Positions 17,993-27,058 of a DNA stretch of 64,000 bases are shown piece after piece. The notes beneath the pieces are model-generated. The model saw only the letters and a program-made list of their open reading frames with translations. It ran no database searches and was not told the DNA's origin. The stretch's first letter is position 1. Each line of letters opens with the position of its first letter. The stretch is from JBMNEH01 sp050948665 (GTDB lineage Bacteria > Bacillota > Clostridia > Christensenellales > UMGS416), in assembly GCA_050948665.1 (NCBI GenBank), contig JBMNEH010000001.1:1488001-1552000 (forward strand), read 5' to 3'. A program made the position numbers and the translations under genes.

Positions 17993-19552
17993 TTAATTGT
18001 GAATAAGTAAAGTTTTACCCGTCATCTCCTCCGGTTGTTCCAGCCCGGTCATATCAAGCAAAGTAGGTGCCACATCTGCCAGCACACCGTCCCGACGCAA
18101 TGAATAATCTTTTAAAGCCGGATCTATTATAATGAGGGGTACTAGGTTTGTGGAATGAGCAGTATAAGGGATATTCTCCACCGGGTCCACCATCAGGTCG
18201 GCATTCCCATGATCGGCAGTCAGTATCGCTCGACCATCCTCTTGTAGTATCGCTTCAATCACCCGTCCAACACATCGATCTATTATTTCTATTGCCTCTA
18301 TTGCAGCCTGCATCACACCGGTATGTCCTACCATATCAGGGTTTGCAAAGTTCAATATTATATAGTCATATTTGTTAGAATGAATACGTTCAATAACAGA
18401 TTCGGCAACTTCATTCGCAGACATTCCGGGCTGCAAATCATAGGTTGCTACCTTTGGGCTGGGAATCAAGCAACGATCCTCGCCCGCGTTGGGAATCTCG
18501 ACACCGCCATTGAAAAAGAATGTAACATGAGCATATTTTTCTGTTTCAGCTATCCGAAGCTGAGTTTTTCCTTTCTTGGCAAGCCAAACACCCAGCACAT
18601 TATCCAGCTCTTCACCAAGAAGCTTCGCAGTAAAGGCAACCTTAAGATTTGTAAAAGTAGCATCGTACTGGGTAAACGTTACATACTGCACAGGAACATA
18701 GCCATTTCTTCTCGGAAAATCAATAAAATCCTTCTCGATAAAGGCGCGAGTTATTTCCCGGGCTCTATCCGGACGAAAGTTGAAGAAAACAATAGAGTCC
18801 CCCTCCTGAACCATGGTCAAGGGTTTTCCATCTTTCACAATCACGGTTGGAGCTACAAATTCGTCTGTTACACCGGATGCATAGCTGTTTTCCATAGCCT
18901 CAACTGCTGAAAAGGCCATATTACCATTACCGCACGCAATGGCATCATAGGCCTTCTCAACACGTTCCCAGCGCTTATCGCGATCCATTGCGTAATAGCG
19001 GCCTGTCACAGTAGCTATTTCTCCAATACCAATCTCAGCCAGTTTTTTCTCCAATTGCCTGATAAAATCGATACCGGAACTAGGGGGAACGTCCCGCCCA
19101 TCCATGAAACAATGTATATATACCTTTTTTATGTTGTTACGCTTTGCCATCTCCACAAGCGCATATAAATGCTCCAGATGGCTGTGCACTCCCCCATCGG
19201 AACAAAGGCCCATACAATGCAGAGCAGTGCCCTTTTCAGACGCTTCTTTCATTGCCCAAAGGAGGGCCTCATTTTGAAAAAAGCTGCCGTCTTCAATAAA
19301 CAGCGTAATACGGGTTAAGGCTTGGTAAACAATGCGGCCGGCACCTAAATTTGTGTGCCCCACTTCGGAATTGCCCATCTGTCCCCGTGGCAGCCCTACC
19401 GCCAGACCGCTGGCTTGAATAAGGGTATGAGGATACTCCTTCCACAGAGCATCAATATTGGGCTTCTTTGCATTGGCAATAGCGTTACCTTCCTTCTCCG
19501 GATTGTAGCCAAAACCATCTAAAATCATGAGGAGATTATTCTTGCCCTTCAT
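17993..19552 (-). CDS. gpmI: 2,3-bisphosphoglycerate-independent phosphoglycerate mutase
   Basis: A 519-residue Mn-dependent enzyme interconverting 3- and 2-phosphoglycerate in glycolysis. It shows the phosphatase-domain start MILDGFGYNP, the catalytic serine in MGNSEVGHTNLGAGR, the phosphotransferase-domain region CSDGGVHSHLEHL, and the late metal motifs NPDMVGHTG and LTADHGNADLM. The ATG at 19552 is preferred over a GTG at 19558, because GAGG at the end of tpiA is correctly spaced only for the ATG. It is the last gene of pgk-tpiA-gpmI. Confidence 0.95.
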   Translation of the reverse strand: MKGKNNLLMILDGFGYNPEKEGNAIANAKKPNIDALWKEYPHTLIQASGLAVGLPRGQMGNSEVGHTNLGAGRIVYQALTRITLFIEDGSFFQNEALLWAMKEASEKGTALHCMGLCSDGGVHSHLEHLYALVEMAKRNNIKKVYIHCFMDGRDVPPSSGIDFIRQLEKKLAEIGIGEIATVTGRYYAMDRDKRWERVEKAYDAIACGNGNMAFSAVEAMENSYASGVTDEFVAPTVIVKDGKPLTMVQEGDSIVFFNFRPDRAREITRAFIEKDFIDFPRRNGYVPVQYVTFTQYDATFTNLKVAFTAKLLGEELDNVLGVWLAKKGKTQLRIAETEKYAHVTFFFNGGVEIPNAGEDRCLIPSPKVATYDLQPGMSANEVAESVIERIHSNKYDYIILNFANPDMVGHTGVMQAAIEAIEIIDRCVGRVIEAILQEDGRAILTADHGNADLMVDPVENIPYTAHSTNLVPLIIIDPALKDYSLRRDGVLADVAPTLLDMTGLEQPEEMTGKTLLIHN

Positions 19553-19559
19553 GTCCACC

Positions 19560-20306
19560 TCAATAATGTACTACAGCACTAAAGTCCTGTGCTTTCAAAC
19601 TGGCTCCGCCGATAAGACCGCCATCAATATCGGGCTGCTCCATAAGCTCATAGCAGTTTTTCGGATTCATGGATCCTCCATACTGCACCCGCACATCATT
19701 GGCTGTTTCCCAACCGTACATCATTGCTATCTGGTTGCGAATCAATGCGTTTACTTCATTTGCCTGTTCCGCCGTAGCCGTTTTCCCTGTCCCAATTGCC
19801 CATACCGGCTCATAAGCGATAACTACACCTTTTACTTCCTCCGATGTCACCCCGACCAATGCCTGAGCCACCTGATACCGAATAAGGGGTTCTGTCACCC
19901 CAGCTTCACGCTGCTCCAAGGTCTCACCAACACAGATAATCGGTGTCAACCCAGCACGAATAGCAGCCTTTGCGCGGAGGTTCACTGTCTCGTTGGTCTC
20001 ACCGAAATACTGCCGCCTTTCAGAATGTCCAATAATTACATATTGTATGCCCATAGCAGCTAAAGTTGTGGGAGAAGTCTCGCCCGTATAGGCGCCGGAT
20101 TCCATATAATGACAATTCTGAGCGCCAATTTCGATATTCGTGCCAATCAGCAACTCCTTTACCGAAGAAAGACAGACATCCGGAGGGCAAATCACTACAT
20201 CGCACTTTGCATCTTTTACCAAGGGTATCAACTCCTTTACAAAGGCTACTGCTTCTGCGGGAGTTTTGTTCATTTTCCAGTTACCGGCAATTATAGGTTT
20301 TCTCAT
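19560..20306 (-). CDS. tpiA: triosephosphate isomerase
   Basis: A 248-residue TIM barrel converting dihydroxyacetone phosphate and glyceraldehyde-3-phosphate. Catalytic residues are visible: Lys in AGNWKMNKT (near residue 12), His in IIGHSERR, and Glu in AYEPVWAIGTGKTA. The phosphate loop reads GGSMNPKN, with GLIGGASL near the C-terminus. It starts 57 bases after pgk behind AGGAGGAT, and its stop overlaps the ribosome site of gpmI. Confidence 0.97.
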   Translation of the reverse strand: MRKPIIAGNWKMNKTPAEAVAFVKELIPLVKDAKCDVVICPPDVCLSSVKELLIGTNIEIGAQNCHYMESGAYTGETSPTTLAAMGIQYVIIGHSERRQYFGETNETVNLRAKAAIRAGLTPIICVGETLEQREAGVTEPLIRYQVAQALVGVTSEEVKGVVIAYEPVWAIGTGKTATAEQANEVNALIRNQIAMMYGWETANDVRVQYGGSMNPKNCYELMEQPDIDGGLIGGASLKAQDFSAVVHY

Positions 20307-20325
20307 ATAATCCTCCTTGCGTAAT

Positions 20326-20350
20326 ATAACCCGCAGGTTTACCTGCGGGT
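20326..20350. other. intergenic hairpin between pgk and tpiA
   Basis: ACCCGCAGG, TTTA and CCTGCGGGT form a perfect 9-bp stem with a 4-base loop in the 57-base gap. There is no long U-run on the minus strand, so it may be an mRNA processing or stability element, or a weak attenuator setting the pgk:tpiA ratio, rather than a full terminator. Confidence 0.5.
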
Positions 20351-20363
20351 GGATATGTTTACA

Positions 20364-21551
20364 TTATTTGTCCTGCAGGCAGGCAACGCCGGGAAGTTCC
20401 TTCCCTTCAAGAAACTCCAGTGAAGCGCCGCCCCCGGTAGAAATGTGACTCATCTTATCGGCAAAACCCATTTGCTCAACGGCAGCTGCTGAGTCTCCGC
20501 CGCCAATTATCGTAATGCCATCTACCTCAGCCATAGCTGCAGCAACAGCCTTTGTGCCGACAGCATAGGTTGGAAATTCAAACACACCCATTGGTCCATT
20601 CCAGACGACCGTCTTCGCCTTACGTATTACATCAGCAAAAATTTTCCGTGTCTCTGGGCCAATATCCAAGCCCTCCCACCCTTCAGGAATATCCATACTG
20701 TGTACGGTGATGTGCATGGACTCGTTGGAAAACTCCTGAGAAGCTTCATTGTCCACCGGGAGCATAATCTTTACACCTTTTTCTTCAGCCAGTTTCAGCA
20801 TATCCCGACAGAATTGTATGCGGTCCATGTCTACCAAGGAATTGCCCACCTTACCACCCTTGGCAACCTGGAAGGTATAACTCATGCCACCTCCAATAAG
20901 CAGAGTGTCCACCTTATTGAGAAGGTTCTTTATAACACCCAACTTATCCTTGATTTTGGCGCCGCCCAGTATGGCCACAAAAGGACGCTGAGGATTTTCC
21001 AGAGCGCTTCCCATAAAGTCCAATTCCTTTCCAATCAGGAAGCCGGCTACAGCAGGAAGGTAATCAGCTACACCTGCGGTAGAAGCGTGCGCACGATGTG
21101 CGGTGCCGAAAGCATCGTTCACATAAATTTCCGCTAAGTCTGCAAGTGCTTTTGAAAATGCCGGATCATTTTCCTCCTCTTCCTTATGAAAGCGGACATT
21201 TTCAATCATCATAACCTCGCCAGGCTTCAGCGCTGACGCAAGAGATTTGGCACTATCACCAATTACGTCAGTTGCCAACTCGACTTGCTTACCTAAGAGT
21301 TCGCTTAAACGTGCCCCACATGGGGCAACGGAATATTCGGCTTTAAACTCGCCCTTCGGCCGACCCAGGTGCGAACACAAAATAACCTTTGCCTGATGGT
21401 CAATCAAGTATTGGATAGTGGGAAGAGCTGCGCGAATACGGGTATCATCCGTAATAGCACCAGTATCATTTTGCGGTACATTAAAGTCAACGCGAACCAA
21501 GACCTTCTTCCCAGTCACATCAATATCCCGGATGGTCTTCTTGTTCATCAT
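20364..21551 (-). CDS. pgk: phosphoglycerate kinase
   Basis: A 395-residue glycolytic enzyme making ATP from 1,3-bisphosphoglycerate. N-domain motifs are KKVLVRVDFNVPQ, ILCSHLGRPKGE and ENVRFHKEE. C-domain nucleotide motifs are AILGGAKIKDKLGVI, WNGPMGVFEF, and the terminal IGGGDSAAAV and STGGGASLEFLEGK. It is first gene of the minus-strand pgk-tpiA-gpmI operon. The start may be the first or second of two adjacent ATG codons. Confidence 0.97.
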   Translation of the reverse strand: MMNKKTIRDIDVTGKKVLVRVDFNVPQNDTGAITDDTRIRAALPTIQYLIDHQAKVILCSHLGRPKGEFKAEYSVAPCGARLSELLGKQVELATDVIGDSAKSLASALKPGEVMMIENVRFHKEEEENDPAFSKALADLAEIYVNDAFGTAHRAHASTAGVADYLPAVAGFLIGKELDFMGSALENPQRPFVAILGGAKIKDKLGVIKNLLNKVDTLLIGGGMSYTFQVAKGGKVGNSLVDMDRIQFCRDMLKLAEEKGVKIMLPVDNEASQEFSNESMHITVHSMDIPEGWEGLDIGPETRKIFADVIRKAKTVVWNGPMGVFEFPTYAVGTKAVAAAMAEVDGITIIGGGDSAAAVEQMGFADKMSHISTGGGASLEFLEGKELPGVACLQDK

Positions 21552-21688
21552 ATACGCTCCTTTTCATTCATAATGCGGAAATGCACTCAAATTACCTCGC
21601 TTTTTATCTTACCTTAATCAACATAAAAAAACAAGTACTTGTACACAAGTCTGTGACTTTCGCTTCACCAATATTTATCTATTCTATA

Positions 21689-22177
21689 TTAATATCCCCG
21701 CAAACAACCAGCCGAAGATAGCCCGGGAAAGGACAACTGACGCAACGCCTCATATACTTCTATGGCAACTGCATTTGACAAATTCAAGGATCTTGCATCC
21801 TTTCGCATAGGAATCCTCACTGAAGTCTGGTACATTGCATGTATGAAAGCCTCCGGCAATCCCCTTGTCTCCTTACCAAAGACCAGATAATCACCATCCC
21901 GGTATTGAAAATCACTATATGTCTGCTGCGCTTTTGTTGTGAGGAGAATCAGCCTCTCGTTGCCGCAAACTGCAAGAAATTTCTCAAGAGACGCATGATA
22001 GCGGATATCCAACAAGTGCCAGTAATCCAAACCAGCCCTCTTCAATTGTTTATCATCTATAGAAAAACCCAATGGTTCTACAAGATGAAGCACACAACCT
22101 GTTGCTGCACAGGTGCGGACTATATTCCCAGTGTTCTGCGGTATTTCCGGTTCAACAAGAACAACGTGTAAGGCCAT
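21689..22177 (-). CDS. trmL: tRNA (cytidine/uridine-34 2'-O)-methyltransferase
   Basis: A 162-residue SPOUT-class methyltransferase modifying the wobble base of tRNA-Leu. It shows PEIPQNTGNIVRTCAATG, the trefoil-knot SAM motifs LVFGKETRGLPE and IPMRKDARSLNLSNAVAIEVYEALRQ, and has the normal family length. It is transcribed on the minus strand upstream of pgk with a 137-base gap, so probably a separate unit. Confidence 0.93.
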   Translation of the reverse strand: MALHVVLVEPEIPQNTGNIVRTCAATGCVLHLVEPLGFSIDDKQLKRAGLDYWHLLDIRYHASLEKFLAVCGNERLILLTTKAQQTYSDFQYRDGDYLVFGKETRGLPEAFIHAMYQTSVRIPMRKDARSLNLSNAVAIEVYEALRQLSFPGLSSAGCLRGY

Positions 22178-22429
22178 TATATTATATACCTCCGTATTTT
22201 TCCGATATGCATTTCAATATATGGCTCTAATGTTCAACGTTAACGACGGAATTCGTTGATATTACTGTACTCTTTATCAAATAACAATCATATCATACCT
22301 TCACTGCAGCTCATGTAATTAGCTTAGGCAAACGCCTTCGTTTCAGCGAAGCAATCAGTATATGTACACGCGCTTTCAAGACCGCTCATGCGACCACATG
22401 AACGAGAATAACATATCCTGTGAAAAGCG

Positions 22430-23020
22430 GCAAGCCAACATCAAAAAGAAACTTTCTCTTAAGCAGCGCTATCCGTCATACGCAGTATTTCAGCGGCTTT
22501 CATGTACTCATGCATCTCTTCATAAAGCCAAGACGCCATCTCCCAAAGCTCCATGGCTTAGTGAAAAAGCTCACTGCGGATATACTGCCGCCCATGCCTA
22601 TTAAGAATCTCCAGATAAAAGCTCTCTACCGCTTGAGTAAGCCTGTTCGTCAGCACTTAAGCAACATGATGCTTCCACATTTTTACATGGAATTGAGGTT
22701 CGGAAGGATACTTATAGCAAAGAGACCGCCCTTGCATATCAAAAGGCAAAACTATGTAGGCTGTTGCGTCAAGACCGAAGCCAACAATATCATTTCCGGA
22801 GATCCCGCTTGCCTCTAATAACCGGGGAATAGTGAGATAGAGGACCCCCAGGTAGTCTTGAGGGTGTTGCAGAGCATATTCTGCAGGCAGGTGAGTGATT
22901 CAGCACCCCGTGAGAATAATCAAAAGCAGAATGAGCAATGACATATCTATCCTCTGTATCCACTAACACGCTTCGGCTGGAAAGTGCGCCAGAGTCTATA
23001 CCAATGACATAGCTTGCCAT
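22430..23020 (-). pseudogene. ribulokinase (araB-like) remnant, frameshifted and truncated
   Basis: The first 42 codons from the ATG at 23020 read YVIGIDSGALSSRSVLVDTE, the FGGY kinase N-terminus, then the frame is lost near 22890. The shifted frame continues with PAEYALQHPQDYLGVL, ISGNDIVGFGLDATAY, a MWKHH motif and then a stop. Later pieces still resemble the family (the AMELWEMASWLYEEMHE region), with a further stop codon. Only about 200 of the roughly 550 residues remain and the ATPase C-domain is missing. It lies 9 bases downstream of an intact DeoR-type regulator in the same direction. This points to a decayed sugar-kinase operon, probably for L-arabinose/ribulose. Confidence 0.7.
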
Positions 23021-23028
23021 AATACCTC

Positions 23029-23796
23029 CTATTTTATCTGGCTACGCTCGGTGATGAGCCTGCTTCCTAAAGCGCCGATAAGTTCTACATCATTTTCTGG
23101 TATTTTATCCATAATCACATAGTCCACATCGTTTAAATCCGCCAAACGTAAAAGGGCGTTTCTTCCCACCTTACTGCTATCACAGAGTAGAATTTTAAGG
23201 GCTGTATGCTTTAGCATCTCCTGACAGACCTCCACAACCTTGGGTTCAATACTGGCGATGCCATAGGTCGAGGAAATTCCACTGCAGGAGAAAAACATCA
23301 TATCCGTATAAAACTGTCGCACTGAGTTTACTGCCAGATAGCCACTGAGTATATAATCCTCATAAACTGTGCCTCCTAACAGGTTCACTGTAGCATCACT
23401 GCTTTGTGCTAACTGCAGACTCATTTTAAGGCTGCTTGTCACAATCGTAATGTTCTTGAGTTCTGAAATATAAGGCACTAACGACAGGCAGCTTGTGCTG
23501 CTATCAAAGAAAATAGAACTGGAACTTTTTAATAATTTGGAGGCGATGGAAGCAATCTTCTCTTTTTTATCCTGATTACTCTTCATACGCACGAAAGATG
23601 GAATATCCTTGTCTACAGTACGAAGCATAGCCCCACCCCAGACTCGCTGCAGAAGTCCGCTTTTTTCCATAGCATTCAAGTCCCTACGTATGGTTGCCCC
23701 GCTGACATATAGCTGTTTTTCTAAATATTGAACCGTCACACTGCCCCGTTGCTGTAATATTTCGTAAATTTTTGTGTATCTTTCATTCTGGAACAA
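23029..23796 (-). CDS. DeoR/GlpR-family transcriptional regulator
   Basis: A 255-residue repressor. The N-terminal DeoR winged helix reads RYTKIYEILQQRGSVTVQYL ... VSGATIRRDLNAMEKSGLLQRVWGGA. The C-terminal sugar-phosphate-binding DeoRC domain has KIASIASKLLKSSSSIFFDSSTS, LLGGTVYEDYILSGYLA, FFSCSGIS and LLCDSSKVG. It would repress a sugar operon and be relieved by a phosphorylated sugar. The gene directly after it is a broken ribulokinase, so its local target appears lost. It remains intact, perhaps recently orphaned or acting elsewhere. Confidence 0.88.
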   Translation of the reverse strand: MFQNERYTKIYEILQQRGSVTVQYLEKQLYVSGATIRRDLNAMEKSGLLQRVWGGAMLRTVDKDIPSFVRMKSNQDKKEKIASIASKLLKSSSSIFFDSSTSCLSLVPYISELKNITIVTSSLKMSLQLAQSSDATVNLLGGTVYEDYILSGYLAVNSVRQFYTDMMFFSCSGISSTYGIASIEPKVVEVCQEMLKHTALKILLCDSSKVGRNALLRLADLNDVDYVIMDKIPENDVELIGALGSRLITERSQIK

Positions 23797-24517
23797 TAGC
23801 CTCTCCTCCGATGATTGAATTTGATTATATTATATTGATATTTCAAAAAACATCAAGCAAATATTCGTCTTTATGGACAAATATTGCAATTTAGAAAACA
23901 AGATGATAAAATATGATTTATAAATATACACAATCACTCAACAATGCGCGCAAATGGTAATATATTGAATTGTAGATATCGCCGAAAGGACATTTCGGAT
24001 AGATAAAACCAAAGGTTTTGACTTTGAAAGACTTACCATGTCTTGCGAGGTTGATTGCGCTTGCTGACAAAACACAGCACTAGTAAGAAAATCCATGCCG
24101 TAGTTAGGGAAGTAATAGAAAAGAATTACCAAATACCCTTGAAAAATTGAATGTCAAGCTGCCTATGATAGTCTCAGAATCTTTTGCGTTCTCAATAGTC
24201 GGGAAGAGGCTTTGTATAGTGCTAGATTGGCGAATACAGAGTATTCGATCTTTGTCTTCGAGAACAATGACATAAAAGACCTCAGCCAAATAAAAAAGCT
24301 GTCACCGAAATAATGAAAAATTTAACCCCATATGTGATATTCTCCTCAGTGTAGACAGCGGCTCTGTCTGCGACATGTGTAAGGTGCAACTACAGAACTT
24401 TATATGCCTCAGCTTCAGCCCTGACATGGCTAGTACGGAAAAAACTGCGGCAGAATTTGACCGTGATACCCGGAAAGTAAGATTGATAAGAGTATTTAAG
24501 AGCATAACAGTTTCATA
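23797..24517. other. gene-less decayed region between the DeoR gene and the araM remnant
   Basis: About 720 AT-rich bases with no credible intact gene on either strand. All open frames are short and interrupted. Short plus-strand stretches (near 24120-24300) look protein-like but match nothing I can name. The region lies between two remnants of a sugar-use operon and is probably more of the same decayed DNA. Confidence 0.5.
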
Positions 24518-24823
24518 GCCCTTGAAGATAAGCTTCGTAAAAACGACTGTAAAAACCTCATGCATCGAATGGATATGATATTGTAAAAGAGGGGAAAGCT
24601 TGTAGAGATTCTAGAAAAGGCCACGGATCCAAAGGAATTTGATGCAGTACTCAGAAGCTCCGGTATGTCCAAAAGGACAAGCGAAACAGGTCTCAGCGCC
24701 GATGATGTAGCAAATGTTTTCGTATGCTTAAGGGATACCAGTGACAAGTATCTCACAAGCTCACTTATTTGGGATATTGGGTACATGGACGAGTTTGAGG
24801 CTTTGGTGGAAGAGCTTGTCTAA
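24518..24823 (+). pseudogene. probable araM-like (sn-glycerol-1-phosphate dehydrogenase) C-terminal remnant
   Basis: One plus-strand frame of 101 codons holds a single internal TAA. After the stop it reads LVEILEKATDPKEFDAVLRS, then TGLSADDVANVF, then KYLTSSLIWDIGYMDE. This resembles the C-terminal helical domain of AraM/EgsA-type glycerol-1-phosphate dehydrogenases, which in Bacillus lie in the arabinose operon. The catalytic N-terminal domain is absent. The ribulokinase remnant nearby supports the idea of a lost arabinose operon. The family assignment is tentative. Confidence 0.35.
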
Positions 24824-24867
24824 GTACTTGATATAAGCGAAAATGACGACATTTGAAAGGAGAAAAA

Positions 24868-27000
24868 ATGGAAAGCACGAGATTTTCTTTACAAACTGTT
24901 GACGGGTGCAAACGCTTATTGTTCCTATTAATAGCGGTGATTATGGTCTTCGGCTTTATAGGGTCAATAATCTCCTCCAATGGCGGAAAAATCAAAGTGT
25001 CCACTCTGACGATCGATTCCCGCGGTGCTGAGATACGTATAGACCAGTATGTTCCGGCCGGGGTTTCGGATTCCGACAAACTACCCTGCATCCTGCTTGC
25101 CCACGGCAGAGGCACAAACAGGGGTGCACTTAAAGGTGTTGCCGAGGAATTTGCCAGACGTGGCTTCGTGGTGCTTAATGTTGACGCCTACGGTCAGGGT
25201 ATGAGCGAACAACCCATCAGCGATGAAACGGGCCAGGGAGCAGCAGGCTTTGCCTGGTTCTCGCCTGGCAGCTTTGGACAGCTTGATGCACTTGAATTTG
25301 CCCGCACTCTCAACTATGTTGACCAGGAACGTATCGCAATGTACGGCCACTCCATGGGTGCAAGCCGTGTCGGTTATGCGGCTGCTGCTGACAGCGGCTA
25401 TTTTACCCTTAACGACCTGCTGATAAATGTTTTGACAGAGAGCTTCGGTCAGACCTTTACTGAAGAGGAAATCAATCTAGACGCAGACCAGCTTGCGGCT
25501 GAACGTCTTAATGCAGACCAGCTCGAGTACTATAATGCTCTTCGTGCTGAAAAAGAAAAGTTCTTCAACACTCGTCTTAAGACAATCATCGGCAGCGACC
25601 CCGGAACTGCAGAGGTTGAAGTCGGCGGCCATTTGGTGACCAGAGCGTGCCAAGCCAATATAATTCGACTCAGCGGTATGTATGATGACCTGGGCTCCGG
25701 CGCCACGTGGAATGAGGATGGCACAACCACCGAGGCTGTAATGGGCGGCGTCAAAATATCTCATTGGTATAGCGTCTCACTGGATGGGTCCGAACTCACG
25801 GAAATTGGCTCAATGGATACCGAAACCATCCTGAACAACGAAGAGCTGGCAACTGTCCTCAAGAACAGAAGCGCACGTATGGCCTGCTACGCTCCTGTTG
25901 ACCACTGCGGTATTTATTTCAGCAATGAATCCAACAGACTTTCCTTAGTGACTATGACTCAAGCCCTGAACTACAACAGGGGTGACCTGACCGACCCCGC
26001 TACCGTGCCCCTTGCAAGCACAAGCAATATATGGATTTTCCGCGCTCTCTGCAATTTTATAGCTATGCTCTCCATGTTCGGCATGATATTCCCCATTGTC
26101 GGTCTGCTTCTGAAAACAAAGTATTTCTCGAGCATCATCGCAGAGTCGAAGGAAATTGCTTCTCCTACAAAACTGTCCAAGAGCGCCAAGATAGCTTACT
26201 GGGTATTTGGCATAATCACCATAATACTGACCTTCCTTGCGTTGCGGCACGCCAATAATGACCTGCCCCGCCACTGGGCCGGCGGTTTTACACGCAAGCT
26301 TCCTCCTAACATCCTCACTCTGGTTGCAACGAGCACCATCAGTTTCTGGTTCCTTATCATGTGTGCAGTGATTGGACTGGTGCTGTTCACTGCCAAGGTT
26401 TTGGTAAACAAAAAGCTCGGCACTGTTGCCGATATCAAAGAGCTGAACGTTAAAATCAGCCCCGTTGCCTTTTTTAAGTCCTTCCTGCTTACTGTCATTG
26501 TAATTGCCGCATGCTACACGATGATGCTTATCTCCATGCGTGCCTTCGGTCAGGATTTCAGATTCTATGAGTCCATGTTTGCCGAGATGAGGCCAGAATG
26601 CTGGCTCTATGCTGTGCCCTACTTCCTCATCTTTGTGGTAATGTACTTTATAATAAACCTGGGCGTCAACTACGGTGCACGCAAAGATATTTCTGAAGGC
26701 AAAGAAATGGTCATGAATGTTCTGTTCAATTCTGTGGGTGCGTGGCTGGTGGTAGTAGGCAGCTACCTTTCTCGCCTGGCATGGACCGGTCGCAGCTTCA
26801 GTGAATTCACACTCTCCTACTCTATGCTTCTCTATATCCCTGTCAGCGTGATTATAAACCGCAAGCTCTTTAAGATGACAAAGAGTGTGTGGCTTGGCAC
26901 CCTCATTAACGCTGCACTTGTTACCTGGCTTATGGTGTGCAAGTCCGGCGTCGGCGACGGTTACTATGCTCAGGGTATACTCAGCATTCTATTCAATTAA
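24868..27000 (+). CDS. alpha/beta hydrolase with C-terminal multi-spanning membrane domain
   Basis: A 710-residue protein. One N-terminal membrane segment (about residues 18-36) precedes an extracellular alpha/beta-hydrolase domain with LLAHGRGTNRG, a nucleophile elbow GHSMGASRVGYAA and a likely catalytic His near APVDHCGIYF (about residue 350). The hydrolase fold is interrupted by a helical insertion (about 180-290). The last 320 residues carry about eight hydrophobic segments. The ATG at 24868 follows AAAGGAG; the frame opens at a TTG 15 bases earlier inside that site. The substrate is unknown. It is intact within a decayed region and ends at a terminator. Confidence 0.7.
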   Translation: MESTRFSLQTVDGCKRLLFLLIAVIMVFGFIGSIISSNGGKIKVSTLTIDSRGAEIRIDQYVPAGVSDSDKLPCILLAHGRGTNRGALKGVAEEFARRGFVVLNVDAYGQGMSEQPISDETGQGAAGFAWFSPGSFGQLDALEFARTLNYVDQERIAMYGHSMGASRVGYAAAADSGYFTLNDLLINVLTESFGQTFTEEEINLDADQLAAERLNADQLEYYNALRAEKEKFFNTRLKTIIGSDPGTAEVEVGGHLVTRACQANIIRLSGMYDDLGSGATWNEDGTTTEAVMGGVKISHWYSVSLDGSELTEIGSMDTETILNNEELATVLKNRSARMACYAPVDHCGIYFSNESNRLSLVTMTQALNYNRGDLTDPATVPLASTSNIWIFRALCNFIAMLSMFGMIFPIVGLLLKTKYFSSIIAESKEIASPTKLSKSAKIAYWVFGIITIILTFLALRHANNDLPRHWAGGFTRKLPPNILTLVATSTISFWFLIMCAVIGLVLFTAKVLVNKKLGTVADIKELNVKISPVAFFKSFLLTVIVIAACYTMMLISMRAFGQDFRFYESMFAEMRPECWLYAVPYFLIFVVMYFIINLGVNYGARKDISEGKEMVMNVLFNSVGAWLVVVGSYLSRLAWTGRSFSEFTLSYSMLLYIPVSVIINRKLFKMTKSVWLGTLINAALVTWLMVCKSGVGDGYYAQGILSILFN

Positions 27001-27029
27001 GCGTAACTGAAAATATCCAAGATAAATTT

Positions 27030-27058
27030 AAGGGCTGCCGGTTTTCTGGCAGCCCCTT
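27030..27058 (+). terminator. terminator after the membrane-anchored hydrolase gene
   Basis: AAGGGCTGCC and GGCAGCCCCTT form a stem around GGTTTTCT. It is followed by a modest T-containing run, 30 bases past the stop codon. Confidence 0.7.

Noticed and set aside
22362..22818. Plus-strand frames of 80 and 132 codons
   Set aside because: They are antisense to the ribulokinase remnant, whose frameshifted minus-strand frames show clear family motifs.
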